Counted from the first letter of the stretch, positions 1 to 7,986 are shown. The stretch: 64,000 nucleotides of DNA from an uncultured Poribacteria bacterium (GCA_951813545.1 OX638352.1:868001-932000); one strand, 5' to 3'. The notes: a model not told the origin generated them from the letters alone. Translations and numbers: made by a program.

Positions 1-407
1 AACTCCGTATACGCACTCTTATGAATACTCCGCTTTTCAATGAATCCCAAGAGGTCGTTGTAGATGGTTTTGGTCGAGATGTCATGGTGTTTTCGGAGAT
101 AGTCTAATATGTAGCTTTTTAAGTCTGCTGGGATACATACGACAGCAGCTGGCTTAACAACACCACTGGGAGCTTGAACGAATATACTTTTCTGGTGCCC
201 AACCCGAGGAATCGTTCTGGGCGGCCTTACGACTTTGTAAGCTTCAGACTGCTGTTGGAGCAATATAACCCTACCGGATTCGTCGGAGTTGCCATCGCAA
301 GCGAAAAAGAGGGCGACGAGGTAGTCAGTCGTAAAGTCAATGAGATTCGTCTTTCCGCCGTGGTGCTGGAGCTCGGTGAGGATTTCAAGGCCATCCATTT
401 TGTGAGT
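1..407 (-). pseudogene. FRG-domain protein, C-terminal part (cut by IS)
   Basis: Read on the minus strand this stretch is open to the window edge and carries the core of an FRG domain (PF08867-like): a hallmark LQHHGGKTNLIDFTTDY segment followed by ALFFACDG, then a strand-rich part with RVILL and FVQAPSG. FRG proteins are named for a Phe-Arg-Gly motif; their biochemical role is unknown, although they turn up in defence neighbourhoods. The segment lacks a start because an IS5-like element separates it from its N-terminal half at 1412-1624. Removing the IS and one copy of the 3-bp duplication restores one continuous frame (EAREYTT joined to HKMDGLE), so this is one gene broken by transposition. 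The C-terminus lies outside the window. Confidence 0.85.
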
Positions 408-507
408 GAAGTCATATTGAGTAAAACATAGAAATGTTGTAAAATAGTGGAATAAAAGGCGACACTTTATGTCCCTTTATTTTCCACATTTGATACCCAT
501 TTACTTT

Positions 508-1391
508 ATGAAAGGTGCTCTTATGACAGCTGAATCTCAAAAGTCGCCGAGATACAATGGTATTCCGAAACAGGTTTCGCGCAAGGATTTTAATGAGTAT
601 ATCTTGCCACATCTATCGAAACGTATCAAAGGTCCGAAGCCGAAACTCTCCTTCTATAAGATATTCAACTATATCCTCTATGTTTTACATACGGGCATTC
701 AATGGAATCAACTCCGAACCCGGCGCAATGAACTGCATTGGTCGAATGTCTATAAATGGCATCATCGCTGGTCCAAAGATGGCTCGTATGAGAACCTTTT
801 TGAGGCGTCCGTGATACACTTGCTTGATACCGATCAACTTGATACGACCTGCGTTCATGGAGATGGGTCGAACACGGTCGTAAAAAAGGGGGTGCCGGCA
901 TCGGTTATTCAGGACACAAACACCAGAAAGGCGAAAAAGAGCTAACTCTTACCGATAATCACGGGTTTATCATAGGCCCGACAACGATTAGACCCATCAA
1001 TGAACATGATACAACCATTTTGCCCGAAGCCTTCAGGGATCTCATCGCTTTTAGTCAACGGATGGGTATGGACCTGTGCGGCTCCGCACTCACGCTTGAC
1101 TCGGCATTTGACGCCAAGGCGAATCATAAGATGATTAGAGAACACGGACTGATCCCCGTGATCTATCCCAACAAGCGCAATGCTAAAGAACCTATCGTTA
1201 TTGCGCGCATGTTCCGCTGGTTTAACAAAGACATATACAAACTACGATATAAAGTCGAGCGAACTTTCGGATGGCAGGATACTTACCGAAGACTCGCACT
1301 GAGCTACGATAAACTCAAAGAGACCCGGTTAGGGTTTCGCCATTTAGCTTATTCTATGATTAACTTGCGGATAACTTTCAACCATTCATAA
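508..1391 (+). CDS. IS5-like DDE transposase, read through a -1 frameshift
   Basis: The first frame runs to a stop at about 945, the second continues to 1391. The first starts at ATG 508 or more likely 523 (MTAESQKS) and contains a DUF4096-like N-terminal domain (LHWSNVYKWHHRW) and the first catalytic Asp in VHGDGSNTVVKK. The second supplies GIGYSGHKHQKGEKEL, the second Asp in LTLDSAFDAKAN and the Glu of YKVERTFGWQDTYRRL, the usual R..VER.F.W signature. The frames join at A_AAA_AAG (882-888): a -1 slip gives KKGGAGIGYSGHK, exactly the expected family sequence. So this may be a functional transposase made by programmed frameshifting rather than a dead gene; a plain frameshift mutation remains possible. 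Neighbouring FRG sequence lies on the opposite strand. Confidence 0.85.
882..888 (+). other. A_AAA_AAG slippery heptamer (-1 ribosomal frameshift site)
   Basis: In the reading frame of the first transposase segment the bases fall as A AAA AAG, the classical bacterial -1 slippery heptamer, followed by GGGG. Slipping back one base joins the two transposase frames without losing a residue. Whether a stimulatory hairpin follows was not computed. Confidence 0.7.
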
Positions 1392-1411
1392 CGCGTACTC
1401 GCTATGAGTTC

Positions 1412-1624
1412 AGTAGTATATTCGCGTGCTTCTTTCAGGACCTCGTCTTGAACAATCTTCATATCAAAGTGCTTTGCTTTAATATCAGCTTTGTATTCGC
1501 GGTAGAGGTTTGAGGAGACTTCACCATGGCATTTAGACTCACCGCGGTAGATGTAGTCGCCATTGGCAGATTCTTCCGCTATCTCGGTGATCTTTGCCAA
1601 GACGCGTTCAAGAGGTGTACTCAT
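1412..1624 (-). pseudogene. FRG-domain protein, N-terminal part (cut by IS)
   Basis: This is the 5' part of the FRG gene: ATG at 1624 with a good Shine-Dalgarno (AAGGAGGAA) a few bases upstream. The 71 codons include YIYRGESKCHGEVSSNLYRE, the N-terminal FRG signature (YRGxs..h....SsLyR), and end at EAREYTT where the IS begins. The frame continues for 20 more codons into IS sequence before a stop, so a truncated protein could be made but would lack the core. The remainder is at 1-407. Confidence 0.85.
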
Positions 1625-1646
1625 ACGTGTTCCTCCTTAATTATTT

Positions 1647-1935
1647 AGGACTTACGCAGCTGCGTTATTGCAGCAGGCGTTTTCAGTTATTGACAGAGAT
1701 ATTCAGAAATCAATCCATGCTTGACTTGATAAAGCGTTTGACCGATTTTATGTGCTTGACGCATCAGGTGAATCCAAACCAGAAACGCAGACGCACTGTG
1801 ATTACGAACAATACGCGGGAGACGATATTGGCAGTTTTCAAGTCCTGTCAACTGTTTCGATTCGCGGTGAAAGCGTTCAAGGCAGACCATATTACGGGTT
1901 TCAGGCATCTATATCAAACATTAGGCGTAAGTCCT
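1647..1935 (-). mobile_element. Internally deleted IS remnant with AGGACTTACGCA ends
   Basis: The stretch is bounded by AGGACTTACGCA (1647-1658) and its near-perfect complement GGCGTAAGTCCT (1924-1935). Inside, the minus strand keeps only the last part of a transposase (1687-1908). The same terminal sequence bounds two other non-coding elements at 2086-2342 and 4964-5053, so this copy is probably the closest in the window to the autonomous parent of that family. Confidence 0.7.
1687..1908 (-). pseudogene. Transposase C-terminal fragment
   Basis: Seventy-three residues remain, including LERFHRESKQLTGLENCQ and RIVRNHSASAFLVWIHL, ending KHGLISEYLCQ. From memory of the family this matches the C-terminus of DDE transposases of the IS4/IS701-like type common in cyanobacteria, where the Glu before FHRE.K is the third catalytic residue and the protein ends near QLKHGLLSDYL. 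No N-terminal catalytic Asp residues are present. The ATG at 1908 is fortuitous. It cannot be active. Confidence 0.6.
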
Positions 1936-2053
1936 AATTATGACAATATTAAAGACACAATTTTTAGGCAAAAGGTTACATCACGAGAAAAAAGATGTTA
2001 TCAGACGGTGATTTATGATTGAGGACCCAGACACAAGGATAACCACGTCCTTT

Positions 2054-2081
2054 ATAAAAGACATGTCAGAGTGTCTTTTAT
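2054..2081. terminator. Perfect 10-bp stem-loop
   Basis: ATAAAAGACA and TGTCTTTTAT form a perfect inverted repeat around an 8-base loop. The symmetry fits either a bidirectional terminator-like hairpin or a relic of another small repeat. It sits between two transposable remnants and no intact gene points at it closely, so a terminator role is weakly supported. Confidence 0.35.
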
Positions 2082-2085
2082 GATT

Positions 2086-2342
2086 AGGACTTACGCAAAT
2101 TGCACAAATATCGGACATTGAGACCCAAAAAGTGGTAATCCCCGTTCTTTATAGTAAAGCCCGTAATTATTTATACACCAACACAAGGCGAGGATACTAG
2201 AAGAAACGCCCCAGCAAAAACTCCCTCGCCAGCGGCGGTGGGGGTTGTTCCCTGGCGAACTGTAAACATATTTTCGGATTCTACTATAAACCCCCTAAAT
2301 CCCCCTTATCAGGGGGACTTTAAGATGGAATGCGTAAGTCCT
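2086..2342. repeat. Non-coding MITE-like element, AGGACTTACGCA family (nested)
   Basis: Ends are AGGACTTACGCA (2086-2097) and TGCGTAAGTCCT (2331-2342), perfect 12-bp inverted repeats identical to the left end of the 1647-1935 remnant. The interior does not code and holds a second repeat of another family (2150-2288), so one element appears to have inserted into another. The remaining bases contain CCCCCTAAATCCCCCTTATC-like pyrimidine-rich sequence before the right end. Confidence 0.7.
2150..2288. repeat. TATAGTA-ended repeat, copy 1 (family A)
   Basis: It begins TATAGTAAAGCCCGTAATTA and ends TTTTCGGATTCTACTATA. Sister copies with the same ends lie at 17219-17337, 47709-47847 and 60016-60148. 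The interior carries GGCGAGGATAC and CTCGCCAGCGGCGG, the two arms of the hairpin that is clearest in copy 2. No coding potential. It lies inside the 2086-2342 element. Confidence 0.7.
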
Positions 2343-2430
2343 ATTATTGTAGATTTCTAAACATACCGCTTTTATCCGCAATCCCTTGCGCATAGGCGAC
2401 AGCAATCTGACGGATCTCAAGAGGGTTCCC

Positions 2431-2479
2431 AAAAATCCGCGTCATCCGTGGCATCCGCAAAAATCCGCGATTCAGACAA
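2431..2479. repeat. ATCCGCG/ATCCGTG short tandem-like repeat
   Basis: The segment reads as imperfect 10-base units AAATCCGCG, TCATCCGTGG, CATCCGCAAA, AATCCGCGAT ending TTCAGACA. The reverse complement of the same pattern recurs at 27103-27149 (TCTGAATCGCGGATTTTCAC, then ATTACACGGATTACGCGG). This is a dispersed non-coding repeat. The rest of 2343-2550 shows nothing else. Confidence 0.55.
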
Positions 2480-2550
2480 TGAACACCGCACGCCCCCCAC
2501 ACTACTCCGGAATATAGGAAAAAAGTAGCGGCTAGGTTACCCTGCTCCTG

Positions 2551-3987
2551 CTACCGCTCGCGTTCAGAAACGAGCAGGTCGAACGAATTACTTTGCCACC
2601 CACCTTCCATGACGATGTTGTCTTTCGTTTCACGCAAACGATCGACCATGCGTGCTTTCATACGACGGAGGACATGCTTATAACCGAGGTGGTTCGCCAA
2701 GTTATGGAGTTCGTGCGGATCACTCTTCATGTCATAGAGTTCGTCCTCGCTGTACGGATTGTAGACGTACTTCCACGAATCTGTCCGTACCATCCTGACA
2801 GAAGCAAGCGTCGGCTCGTACCCGTGAAATTCGGCAAACACATCATCTGGCCAATCCTCTACATTTTCTCCTCGCAACAGAGGCACAATCGATCTACCAT
2901 CAAGATTGTCGGGCATCGCTGCACCGCCGAGTTCCAAAAACGTGGGCATGAGGTCTACAAGGTTCACAAATTCATCACACGCCGTTCCTGGGGATGTTGC
3001 ACCGGGCCAACGGATGACAAGTGGAATGTGATGTGTTTCCTCGTACATGTGGAACCCTTTGTTGAAAAGTCGATGGCTGCCGAGCATATCACCGTGGTCG
3101 GTTGAAAAGATAACGGCGGTATCCTCTGCCAAACCGTTCGCTTCAAGACAGTCCAGAATTCGCCGCACTTGATCGTCGATGAAGGTGCAGAACCCCCAAT
3201 AGGCGGCGATGACCTTCTGCCAATCGTGCCATGTCAGGTGGCTGGCGTTCCACCGGAGCATCTCCTTCTGTTGGATGAGAGGTTTGTTGATGAACTGCTC
3301 ATCAAAGTTGCCCCACCGTTCAACGGTATCCGGATCATACATAGTGTCATAAGGGGCTGGCACTGCATACGGGAAATGCGGTCCGAAGAAATTCGCGGCA
3401 ATCATAAAGGGTTGCTCGGAATCTGAATAACCGTCGATTAACTCGATCGTTTTATCGGCGGTCCACGCCTCCATTGTCCGTTCAACAGGAAGCGGAAGTC
3501 TTCCATAGAAGGGTGCTTCGCCTCCCCACTCAAAGGGTTGGACAGCATCCCTATCAATTCGGAAGTCAATTCCGTCGTCGCGGAGCCACTGATGCCACTC
3601 ATTATAAGGGTGCCATTTGTCATAGCCCCAGAACTCCGTGTCACCTTGCTTGGCGAGATGCCATTTACCGATGCAACTTACCTGATAGTCTGCATCCCGT
3701 AGAAGTTTAGGATATGCCGGTTTGTCGAGAATTTGGTTTGCAAAGACACCGTTAAAGTTGCCCATGTTTGAGAGCTGTCCGTGGTTATGCGGATAGAGTC
3801 CGGTGAGCAACGACCCGCGCGCCGGTGAGCAGAGGGCAATTGGGGTATAGGCGTTCGTGAACCGCATGCCGGTTGCAGCGATTTCGTCAATAGCAGATGT
3901 CCTGCAGACGGGAGCACCGTTGCAGCCAAGTGAATCGAAACGTTGCTGGTCGGTGAGCAGGAAGAGAATATTGGGTTGTTGTGCCAT
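2551..3987 (-). CDS. Sulfatase (arylsulfatase A-like, type I)
   Basis: The 478-residue protein begins PNILFLLTDQQRFD, where Asp13 is a metal ligand, and has the type I sulfatase signature CSPAR at residues 53-57; the Cys is the one converted to formylglycine. Further sulfatase marks are GKWHL, and STDHGDMLGSH in the second half, the metal-binding DH. The length fits the family. No signal peptide is visible, so a cytoplasmic role is likely unless the start is mis-set; ATG 3987 has a purine-rich AAGGATGG upstream. Sulfatases hydrolyse sulfate esters, typically of glycans in such genomes. It is a single gene, with repeats on both sides; no formylglycine-generating enzyme gene lies in the window. 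Substrate unknown. Confidence 0.93.
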   Translation of the reverse strand: MAQQPNILFLLTDQQRFDSLGCNGAPVCRTSAIDEIAATGMRFTNAYTPIALCSPARGSLLTGLYPHNHGQLSNMGNFNGVFANQILDKPAYPKLLRDADYQVSCIGKWHLAKQGDTEFWGYDKWHPYNEWHQWLRDDGIDFRIDRDAVQPFEWGGEAPFYGRLPLPVERTMEAWTADKTIELIDGYSDSEQPFMIAANFFGPHFPYAVPAPYDTMYDPDTVERWGNFDEQFINKPLIQQKEMLRWNASHLTWHDWQKVIAAYWGFCTFIDDQVRRILDCLEANGLAEDTAVIFSTDHGDMLGSHRLFNKGFHMYEETHHIPLVIRWPGATSPGTACDEFVNLVDLMPTFLELGGAAMPDNLDGRSIVPLLRGENVEDWPDDVFAEFHGYEPTLASVRMVRTDSWKYVYNPYSEDELYDMKSDPHELHNLANHLGYKHVLRRMKARMVDRLRETKDNIVMEGGWQSNSFDLLVSERER

Positions 3988-4032
3988 GTTCCATCCTTTT
4001 TGTTAGTTGATTAAATTTCCCAGATTCAGCGT

Positions 4033-4258
4033 GTAGGTTAGGTTGAACGGGAATCTATTAAAATTGCAGAGAGAAATAAGTTTCAAGGTTCATTGGAAAA
4101 CTTAAATCACAAAAGGACAAGTGAAACCCAACTCTTTCTCACATCCACAAGGTTTGGATTGTTGGGCTTCGCTATATCTGTTTTATACGAACAAGTCATC
4201 AAGAAACAGGATCTGTACTGAAATACGATATAATTTTTTTACCGCTCAACCAACCTAC
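4033..4258. repeat. GTAGGTTgGGTTGAACGG-ended repeat, copy 1 (family B)
   Basis: Left end GTAGGTTAGGTTGAACGG (4033-4050) and right end ACCGCTCAACCAACCTAC form inverted repeats. The interior has GTGAAACCCAACTC and GTTGGGCTTCGC, a second inverted pair. Copy 2 at 30592-30829 has the same ends and the same internal GTGAAACCCAAC/GTTGGGTTTCAC pair. It fills most of the sulfatase upstream region; nothing else is seen in 3988-4334. Confidence 0.7.
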
Positions 4259-4334
4259 CGGAACTTAGATATTATATCAAACTTAGGTTAAGTATAACCG
4301 CTCACCAAGAAAACGGCAACAAGGAAATCAGTCA

Positions 4335-4949
4335 TTATCGGTGTTCCATTTTCTCGTTGTCAACTGACGTGCGACGCTTGATTAACATTCCAATGAGAGG
4401 AATAGCAAGCGAGACGATGAGAAGGATGATCAGGTAACGCGTTGGAATTTGGAACTGCTCTCCGATAAGGGCAATCAGATAATAGCGCGGGAAACGTCCG
4501 AGCAAAACTGCTAAAAGATACAAGGGGAGATTGTAGCGTATCAGAATTGCGGCGAACCGAAAAGGTTCAAAAGGGATCGGTGTGAATCCGGTAAAAACTA
4601 AGCACACGAACGCCATACGACGAAAATAGTAGGAAAATCGTTGGAAGATAAGGTTGGTTTCGACGCGATGCTGGAGTTCCGTTTTTGAAAAGATCCAAAG
4701 CAGCAATTGGTATTCCACAAATGCAGCAATGACATTCCCAACTGCTCCGGCGAGGGCAACAATACCGGGATGAAAGACTTTACCGAGCGCGATGACATAC
4801 GGCGGTGTCGGTAACGGGATCAGCGTACAGGCAACACTCATAAACCCGAAAAAACCGATCAATTGGCTATAGGGATTTCCTTCAAGAAAGACGTATCCCA
4901 GTGCAAGCGAGAGGCTGATTCCGATTGCCGTGAGAATCCATTTTCTCAT
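4335..4949 (-). CDS. VTT/SNARE-associated (DedA/TVP38-like) membrane protein
   Basis: This is a hydrophobic protein of about 204 residues with roughly five or six membrane segments. It has the VTT-type central region: a small-residue helix PGIVALAGAVGNVIAAFVEY, then a polar stretch with paired aromatic/arginine residues (FSYYFRRM), then FTGFTPIPFEPFRFAA, matching the G.tP.Pfe..r.aag motif. VTT proteins act in phospholipid scrambling or envelope homeostasis. The start is set at ATG 4949 (MRKWILTAIG) because the 12 codons further upstream are encoded by the repeat at 4964-5053. It is a single gene. Exact subfamily is uncertain. Confidence 0.75.
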   Translation of the reverse strand: MRKWILTAIGISLSLALGYVFLEGNPYSQLIGFFGFMSVACTLIPLPTPPYVIALGKVFHPGIVALAGAVGNVIAAFVEYQLLLWIFSKTELQHRVETNLIFQRFSYYFRRMAFVCLVFTGFTPIPFEPFRFAAILIRYNLPLYLLAVLLGRFPRYYLIALIGEQFQIPTRYLIILLIVSLAIPLIGMLIKRRTSVDNEKMEHR

Positions 4950-4963
4950 AAATTGAATTATAT

Positions 4964-5053
4964 GGGACTTACGCAATTTTTCCACGAATCCTTACATATT
5001 ACACGCATCTGGCGAGGTTGCAAACCTCGCCAGCGAAGGGCTGTGTAAGTCCT
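4964..5053. repeat. 90-bp AGGACTTACGCA-family element with strong hairpin
   Basis: Ends GGGACTTACGCA (4964-4975) and TGTGTAAGTCCT (5042-5053) match the ends of the elements at 1647-1935 and 2086-2342. The interior contains CTGGCGAGGTT, a 3-base loop, AACCTCGCCAG (5009-5033), an 11-bp stem that could act as a terminator for the methyltransferase gene reading from the other side. It lies just upstream of the VTT gene. Confidence 0.7.
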
Positions 5054-5096
5054 GTTATAGTTACAAGCACGTTGGCATCAGCATCTGCTTCAAGAT

Positions 5097-5582
5097 TCAA
5101 GTGGGTTCGGATACGATAGCGATATTCTTCGGTCCCTTGAAGTCGAGTTCAATTCGCTCAAACTGGATTGAATGTTGCCGATAGAAATCTTCAATTGCTG
5201 TCAATAACTCGTCCTGCCCACGACGCTGTTCATCCCAGAAGTTGCAACACGGAACTATCACGGCAGGTCGAACGAGGGCTGCCTCTCCCAATTGACGCAA
5301 CGCACCATCGGGATGGAGTCCCACTAATAGGTCGTAGTAATCCGCCATCTCAGGTTCAAACCGTTCCGGACGATGGTCAATACCTTTGAGCACTGTACGG
5401 CGCGGATCAATGAGTTCGCACGCAAAGTTTTTCTTCTTAGTGAGAAGGCGAGTCAGTATCCCTTTCCCACCTGCAACATCAGCAACACAGTGGATTGTGT
5501 TACCGTATCGTGCGGCAATGAAATCTGCGACAACTTCAAATCGCTGCGGATCACCATGGACTCGATGTTGTTCTCTACTCAT
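5097..5582 (-). CDS. Putative SAM-dependent methyltransferase-like protein
   Basis: About 161 residues. After MSREQHRVHG it reads VADFIAARYGNTIHCVADVAGGKGILTRLL, in which VADVAGGKG takes the place of the Rossmann GxGxG loop, followed by LIDPRR, an acidic strand end. A later PAVIVPCCNFW is reminiscent of SAM-binding proteins. The ATG at 5582 overlaps the stop of the aminopeptidase gene by four bases (ATGA), which argues for this start and for translational coupling; a longer in-frame extension inside that gene exists but is unlikely. Substrate unknown; the family is inferred from fold motifs only. Confidence 0.6.
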   Translation of the reverse strand: MSREQHRVHGDPQRFEVVADFIAARYGNTIHCVADVAGGKGILTRLLTKKKNFACELIDPRRTVLKGIDHRPERFEPEMADYYDLLVGLHPDGALRQLGEAALVRPAVIVPCCNFWDEQRRGQDELLTAIEDFYRQHSIQFERIELDFKGPKNIAIVSEPT

Positions 5583-6691
5583 TTCAAGTTCTCCGGGTTC
5601 AATGCTTCCAATGCCGGATGAACAAATCGCCCATCCTTCCGAATCAGGTTCCCGTCGAAGGACATCTCTCCACCACCATGCTCCGGTGTCTGTATCATGA
5701 CCATATCCCAATGGACAGCGGATCGGACACTGTTATCCGCCTCCTCATAAGCCTGACCGGGTGTGAAATGAAACGATCCGGCAATCTTCTCATCGAAGAG
5801 AATATCGAGCATCGGATTTGTGATGTAAGGGTTGAAGGCAATCGAAAATTCGCCTATATAGCGCGCACCTTCATCTGTATCAAGGATAGCGTTCAGCCTT
5901 TCGGTGTTATTTGCCGTTGCCTCAACAATTTTACCATCTTCAAAGCGGAGTCGGATGTCAGTAAAGGTTGTCCCCTGATAGATTGTGGGTGTATTGAAAT
6001 GGATCGTGCCATTGACGGAATCCCGCACAGGTGCGGTGAAGCATTCGCCATCAGGAATGTTACACTCCCCTGCACACGGAATAACCGGTATATCCTTGAT
6101 ACTGAACCGTAAGTCGGTATCCTCACCGACGATGTGGACTTCATCCGTCTCTTCCATCAGAGACTTAAGGGGAACCATAGCACGTTCCATCTGGCTGTAG
6201 TCGAGCGTGCATACGTCGAAATAGTAGTCCTCAAACGCCTCTGTGCTCATCTGCGCTTGCTGTGCCATTGCTGGATAGGGCCATCGCAGGACAACCCATT
6301 TCGTGTGTGGGACGCGATAATCATTGAGCGGCCGTATCCAATATTTTTGATAGCGCTGCATCGCTTCAGATGGGACATCAGACAACTCTGTGATGTTGTG
6401 GCTACCGCGGATGCCGATGTAAGCCTGTACCTTTTTCATACGATAGGTCTCGTATTCACCAATCAGTTTTATTCCAGCATCATCTCCACCGAGAATGATT
6501 TCACGTTGGATACGGTTCTGCTTGAGTTCAACGAGCGGAACCCCACCAGCGTTCCGAACCGCTCGAATGAGGGCAATGACCATCTCCTGTGGAATGTCAA
6601 TACCCTCTATGAGTACAAATTCGCCGGGTTGGACTTTCGTGGAATGGGTCGTGAGAACATTTGCGAGTTTATCAAGTCGTGGGTCGTGCAT
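5579..6691 (-). CDS. Aminopeptidase T-like metallopeptidase (M29)
   Basis: The 370-residue protein has the M29 layout: an N-terminal VQPGEFVLIEGIDIPQEMV alpha-beta domain, a central VPLKSLMEETDEVHIVGEDTDLRFSI strand typical of the family, then CAGECNIPDGECFTAPVRDSVNG (split here by its metal-binding Glu residues), and near the C-terminus YIGEFSIAFNP and SAVHWDMVM. These supply the expected Glu, Glu, His and Asp ligands of a two-metal exopeptidase. The length is slightly shorter than the roughly 400 of classical M29. The enzyme would trim peptides in the cytoplasm. It is upstream in a two-gene unit with the methyltransferase-like gene. Confidence 0.88.
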   Translation of the reverse strand: MHDPRLDKLANVLTTHSTKVQPGEFVLIEGIDIPQEMVIALIRAVRNAGGVPLVELKQNRIQREIILGGDDAGIKLIGEYETYRMKKVQAYIGIRGSHNITELSDVPSEAMQRYQKYWIRPLNDYRVPHTKWVVLRWPYPAMAQQAQMSTEAFEDYYFDVCTLDYSQMERAMVPLKSLMEETDEVHIVGEDTDLRFSIKDIPVIPCAGECNIPDGECFTAPVRDSVNGTIHFNTPTIYQGTTFTDIRLRFEDGKIVEATANNTERLNAILDTDEGARYIGEFSIAFNPYITNPMLDILFDEKIAGSFHFTPGQAYEEADNSVRSAVHWDMVMIQTPEHGGGEMSFDGNLIRKDGRFVHPALEALNPENLK

Positions 6692-6767
6692 ATTTACCTC
6701 GGAAGTGGTTATAGTTGAATATTGAAAAATTTATGTAAAAATTCAAAAACGGGTTTCATAGAGGATT

Positions 6768-7403
6768 TCAATCTTTAATATTGGGCGTTTCCGCCAGAAC
6801 AGCCATTGCATCGTCAGTGAGGGACGCCCACCACGGACCATCAGCCCGGACGTGTAACAGGTGTGTAGCACCCGGTGCATCATTTGCTCCTAAACCGTGT
6901 TCAATAATATCTATCCGTGGATCGCGTTCAAGTTGTTTGGCGATTCTATTCTCCAAACGTTCGGGAAAACGGATAACAAGGATATTTATAAGTTCCGTCG
7001 ATTGCAGATCCAAGAGAAAATCAACGTTCCAGTGCAAGGTTTTTCCCTGCCTCGGCAATAGATTTCCATTTCCTAAGCCGTATTCGGCGAATTGGTGTAT
7101 CATTTTTTCTCGGATGGCATGTGGTGGTTTATCCGCACTGCGCGTTGCGTGCCGAACGAGCCGTCTCGCCAGTGAAGTTGCCCCTTTTTCGGAAAGTGCG
7201 GAACCGACATAGAGATAATCACCAGCGGGCAATGAAATCAGTTTCCCTTTCTTGAACCGTCCGAATTGTAATGCGGTATCCTCTTTAAGGCGGATTCGCA
7301 AGATATACGTCCCAGTTTGTGAGTTATCGCCGATGATACGGATGTTCGGAATTTCCACGCAACTTCCGATTATTGTGCAAAACCGCAACAGATATAAATC
7401 CAT
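6768..7403 (-). CDS. DUF123 (Uri-like GIY-YIG fold) protein
   Basis: The protein has 211 residues. The central segment GTYILRIRL, then LPAGDYLYVGSALSEKGATSLARRLVRH and a later LHWNVDFLL matches DUF123, an archaeal/bacterial domain related to GIY-YIG nucleases (G.Y.l.l......G.Y.YvGSA.g..gL..R..RH....K..hWhiDyL). The stretch between these motifs is longer than usual, about 30 residues. The first 25 residues (LLRFCTIIGSCVEIPN) may not belong; a later start is possible. Single minus-strand gene; function unknown, nuclease activity not established for the family. Confidence 0.72.
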   Translation of the reverse strand: MDLYLLRFCTIIGSCVEIPNIRIIGDNSQTGTYILRIRLKEDTALQFGRFKKGKLISLPAGDYLYVGSALSEKGATSLARRLVRHATRSADKPPHAIREKMIHQFAEYGLGNGNLLPRQGKTLHWNVDFLLDLQSTELINILVIRFPERLENRIAKQLERDPRIDIIEHGLGANDAPGATHLLHVRADGPWWASLTDDAMAVLAETPNIKD

Positions 7404-7476
7404 GTGTTAACTCTCTACCCTAATGTCGTAGTCTACCACAATTTGGGATAGATAGCAAGTTCAATAGTTGTCAGTG

Positions 7477-7771
7477 GGTGTGTAAATATTTTGGCAGCGT
7501 TCCCTTATAGAGCGGTTTTACGCCGACAGCCCCTCGTCAACACACATAGCACTCCGCTGGAGTGCAGCTACGAACAATGTTGATTTCTATAGACATATTG
7601 CTCCGCTGGAGCAAAGAGGTCTCTTTACAGATAAAGGCTTCTTCACGCCAGAGGCGTGATATGTCTATAGAAAAAGACGGGGCCTTCTCTCGCACTTTCT
7701 TCGGCTTGCTATGTAAACAAACTGGTCCTATCAAAAAATTAAGTAAACCGTGACAAAAACTTTACACACTC
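7477..7771. repeat. GTGTGTAAA-ended repeat, copy 1 (family D)
   Basis: It starts GGTGTGTAAATATTTTGGCA and ends TGACAAAAACTTTACACACTC, inverted ends shared with the copy at 54782-55003. The interior contains two CTCCGCTGGAG palindromes (see the 7543-7613 entry) and TCTTCACGCCAGAGGCGTGA, a further small palindrome. No coding potential is convincing in either strand. Confidence 0.65.
7543..7613. repeat. CACTCCGCTGGAGTG palindrome pair (family E)
   Basis: CACATAGCACTCCGCTGGAG is followed after about 30 bases by CTATAGACATATTGCTCCGC. The same two-part pattern, in the same order and nearly the same spacing, lies at 22232-22303. The units are perfect palindromes and could form cruciforms or hairpins in RNA; they are not CRISPR-like. 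The rest of 7772-7986 holds a GTTATCAG-type simple repeat and the upstream region of the next gene, with SD AAAAGG before ATG 7987. Confidence 0.6.
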
Positions 7772-7986
7772 GTTGTCAGTTATCAGCATCGGTTATCGGT
7801 AAGAACTTGTGTGTTGAAACAAAAGCGATGATCTATTAGAATAGAATTCAGACAGGAAAGGAAGTCTGTGAACAGCAGTTAGCTATCATTAAGCACGCGT
7901 ATGTCCAACCATCGGGCGAACTGGATAAAAGGAACGGGGTATTACTGCCACACTCGCCTTAACGAACCGCAAGGAATATTAAAAGG

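Larger units (their letters stand above)
405..1414 (+). mobile_element. IS5-family-like insertion sequence with 3-bp target duplication
   Basis: The element proper is 408-1411 (1,004 bp). Its ends are imperfect 16-bp inverted repeats: GAAGTCATATTGAGTA at 408-423 and the complement of GAACTCATAGCGAGTA at 1396-1411. AGT flanks it directly at 405-407 and 1412-1414, a 3-bp target duplication. It carries one transposase in two overlapping frames. The precise duplication and the clean restoration of the FRG frame on excision indicate a recent insertion. An internally deleted derivative with the same ends lies at 49047-49276. Family assignment (IS5, IS427/ISL2-like groups) rests on size, 3-bp duplication, two-frame organisation and transposase motifs, not on a database hit. 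Confidence 0.88.

Noticed and set aside
1594..2022. A 142-codon plus-strand open frame through the IS remnant
   Set aside because: It runs across the inverted end of the remnant and antisense to the transposase fragment; chance frame.
2593..3105. A 170-codon plus-strand frame antisense to the sulfatase
   Set aside because: No motif, no RBS, and the sulfatase metal-site sequences are on the other strand.
5583..5711. N-terminal extension of the methyltransferase-like protein (start at 5711)
   Set aside because: It lies wholly inside the aminopeptidase gene on the same strand in another frame; the ATGA overlap at 5582 is the natural coupled start.
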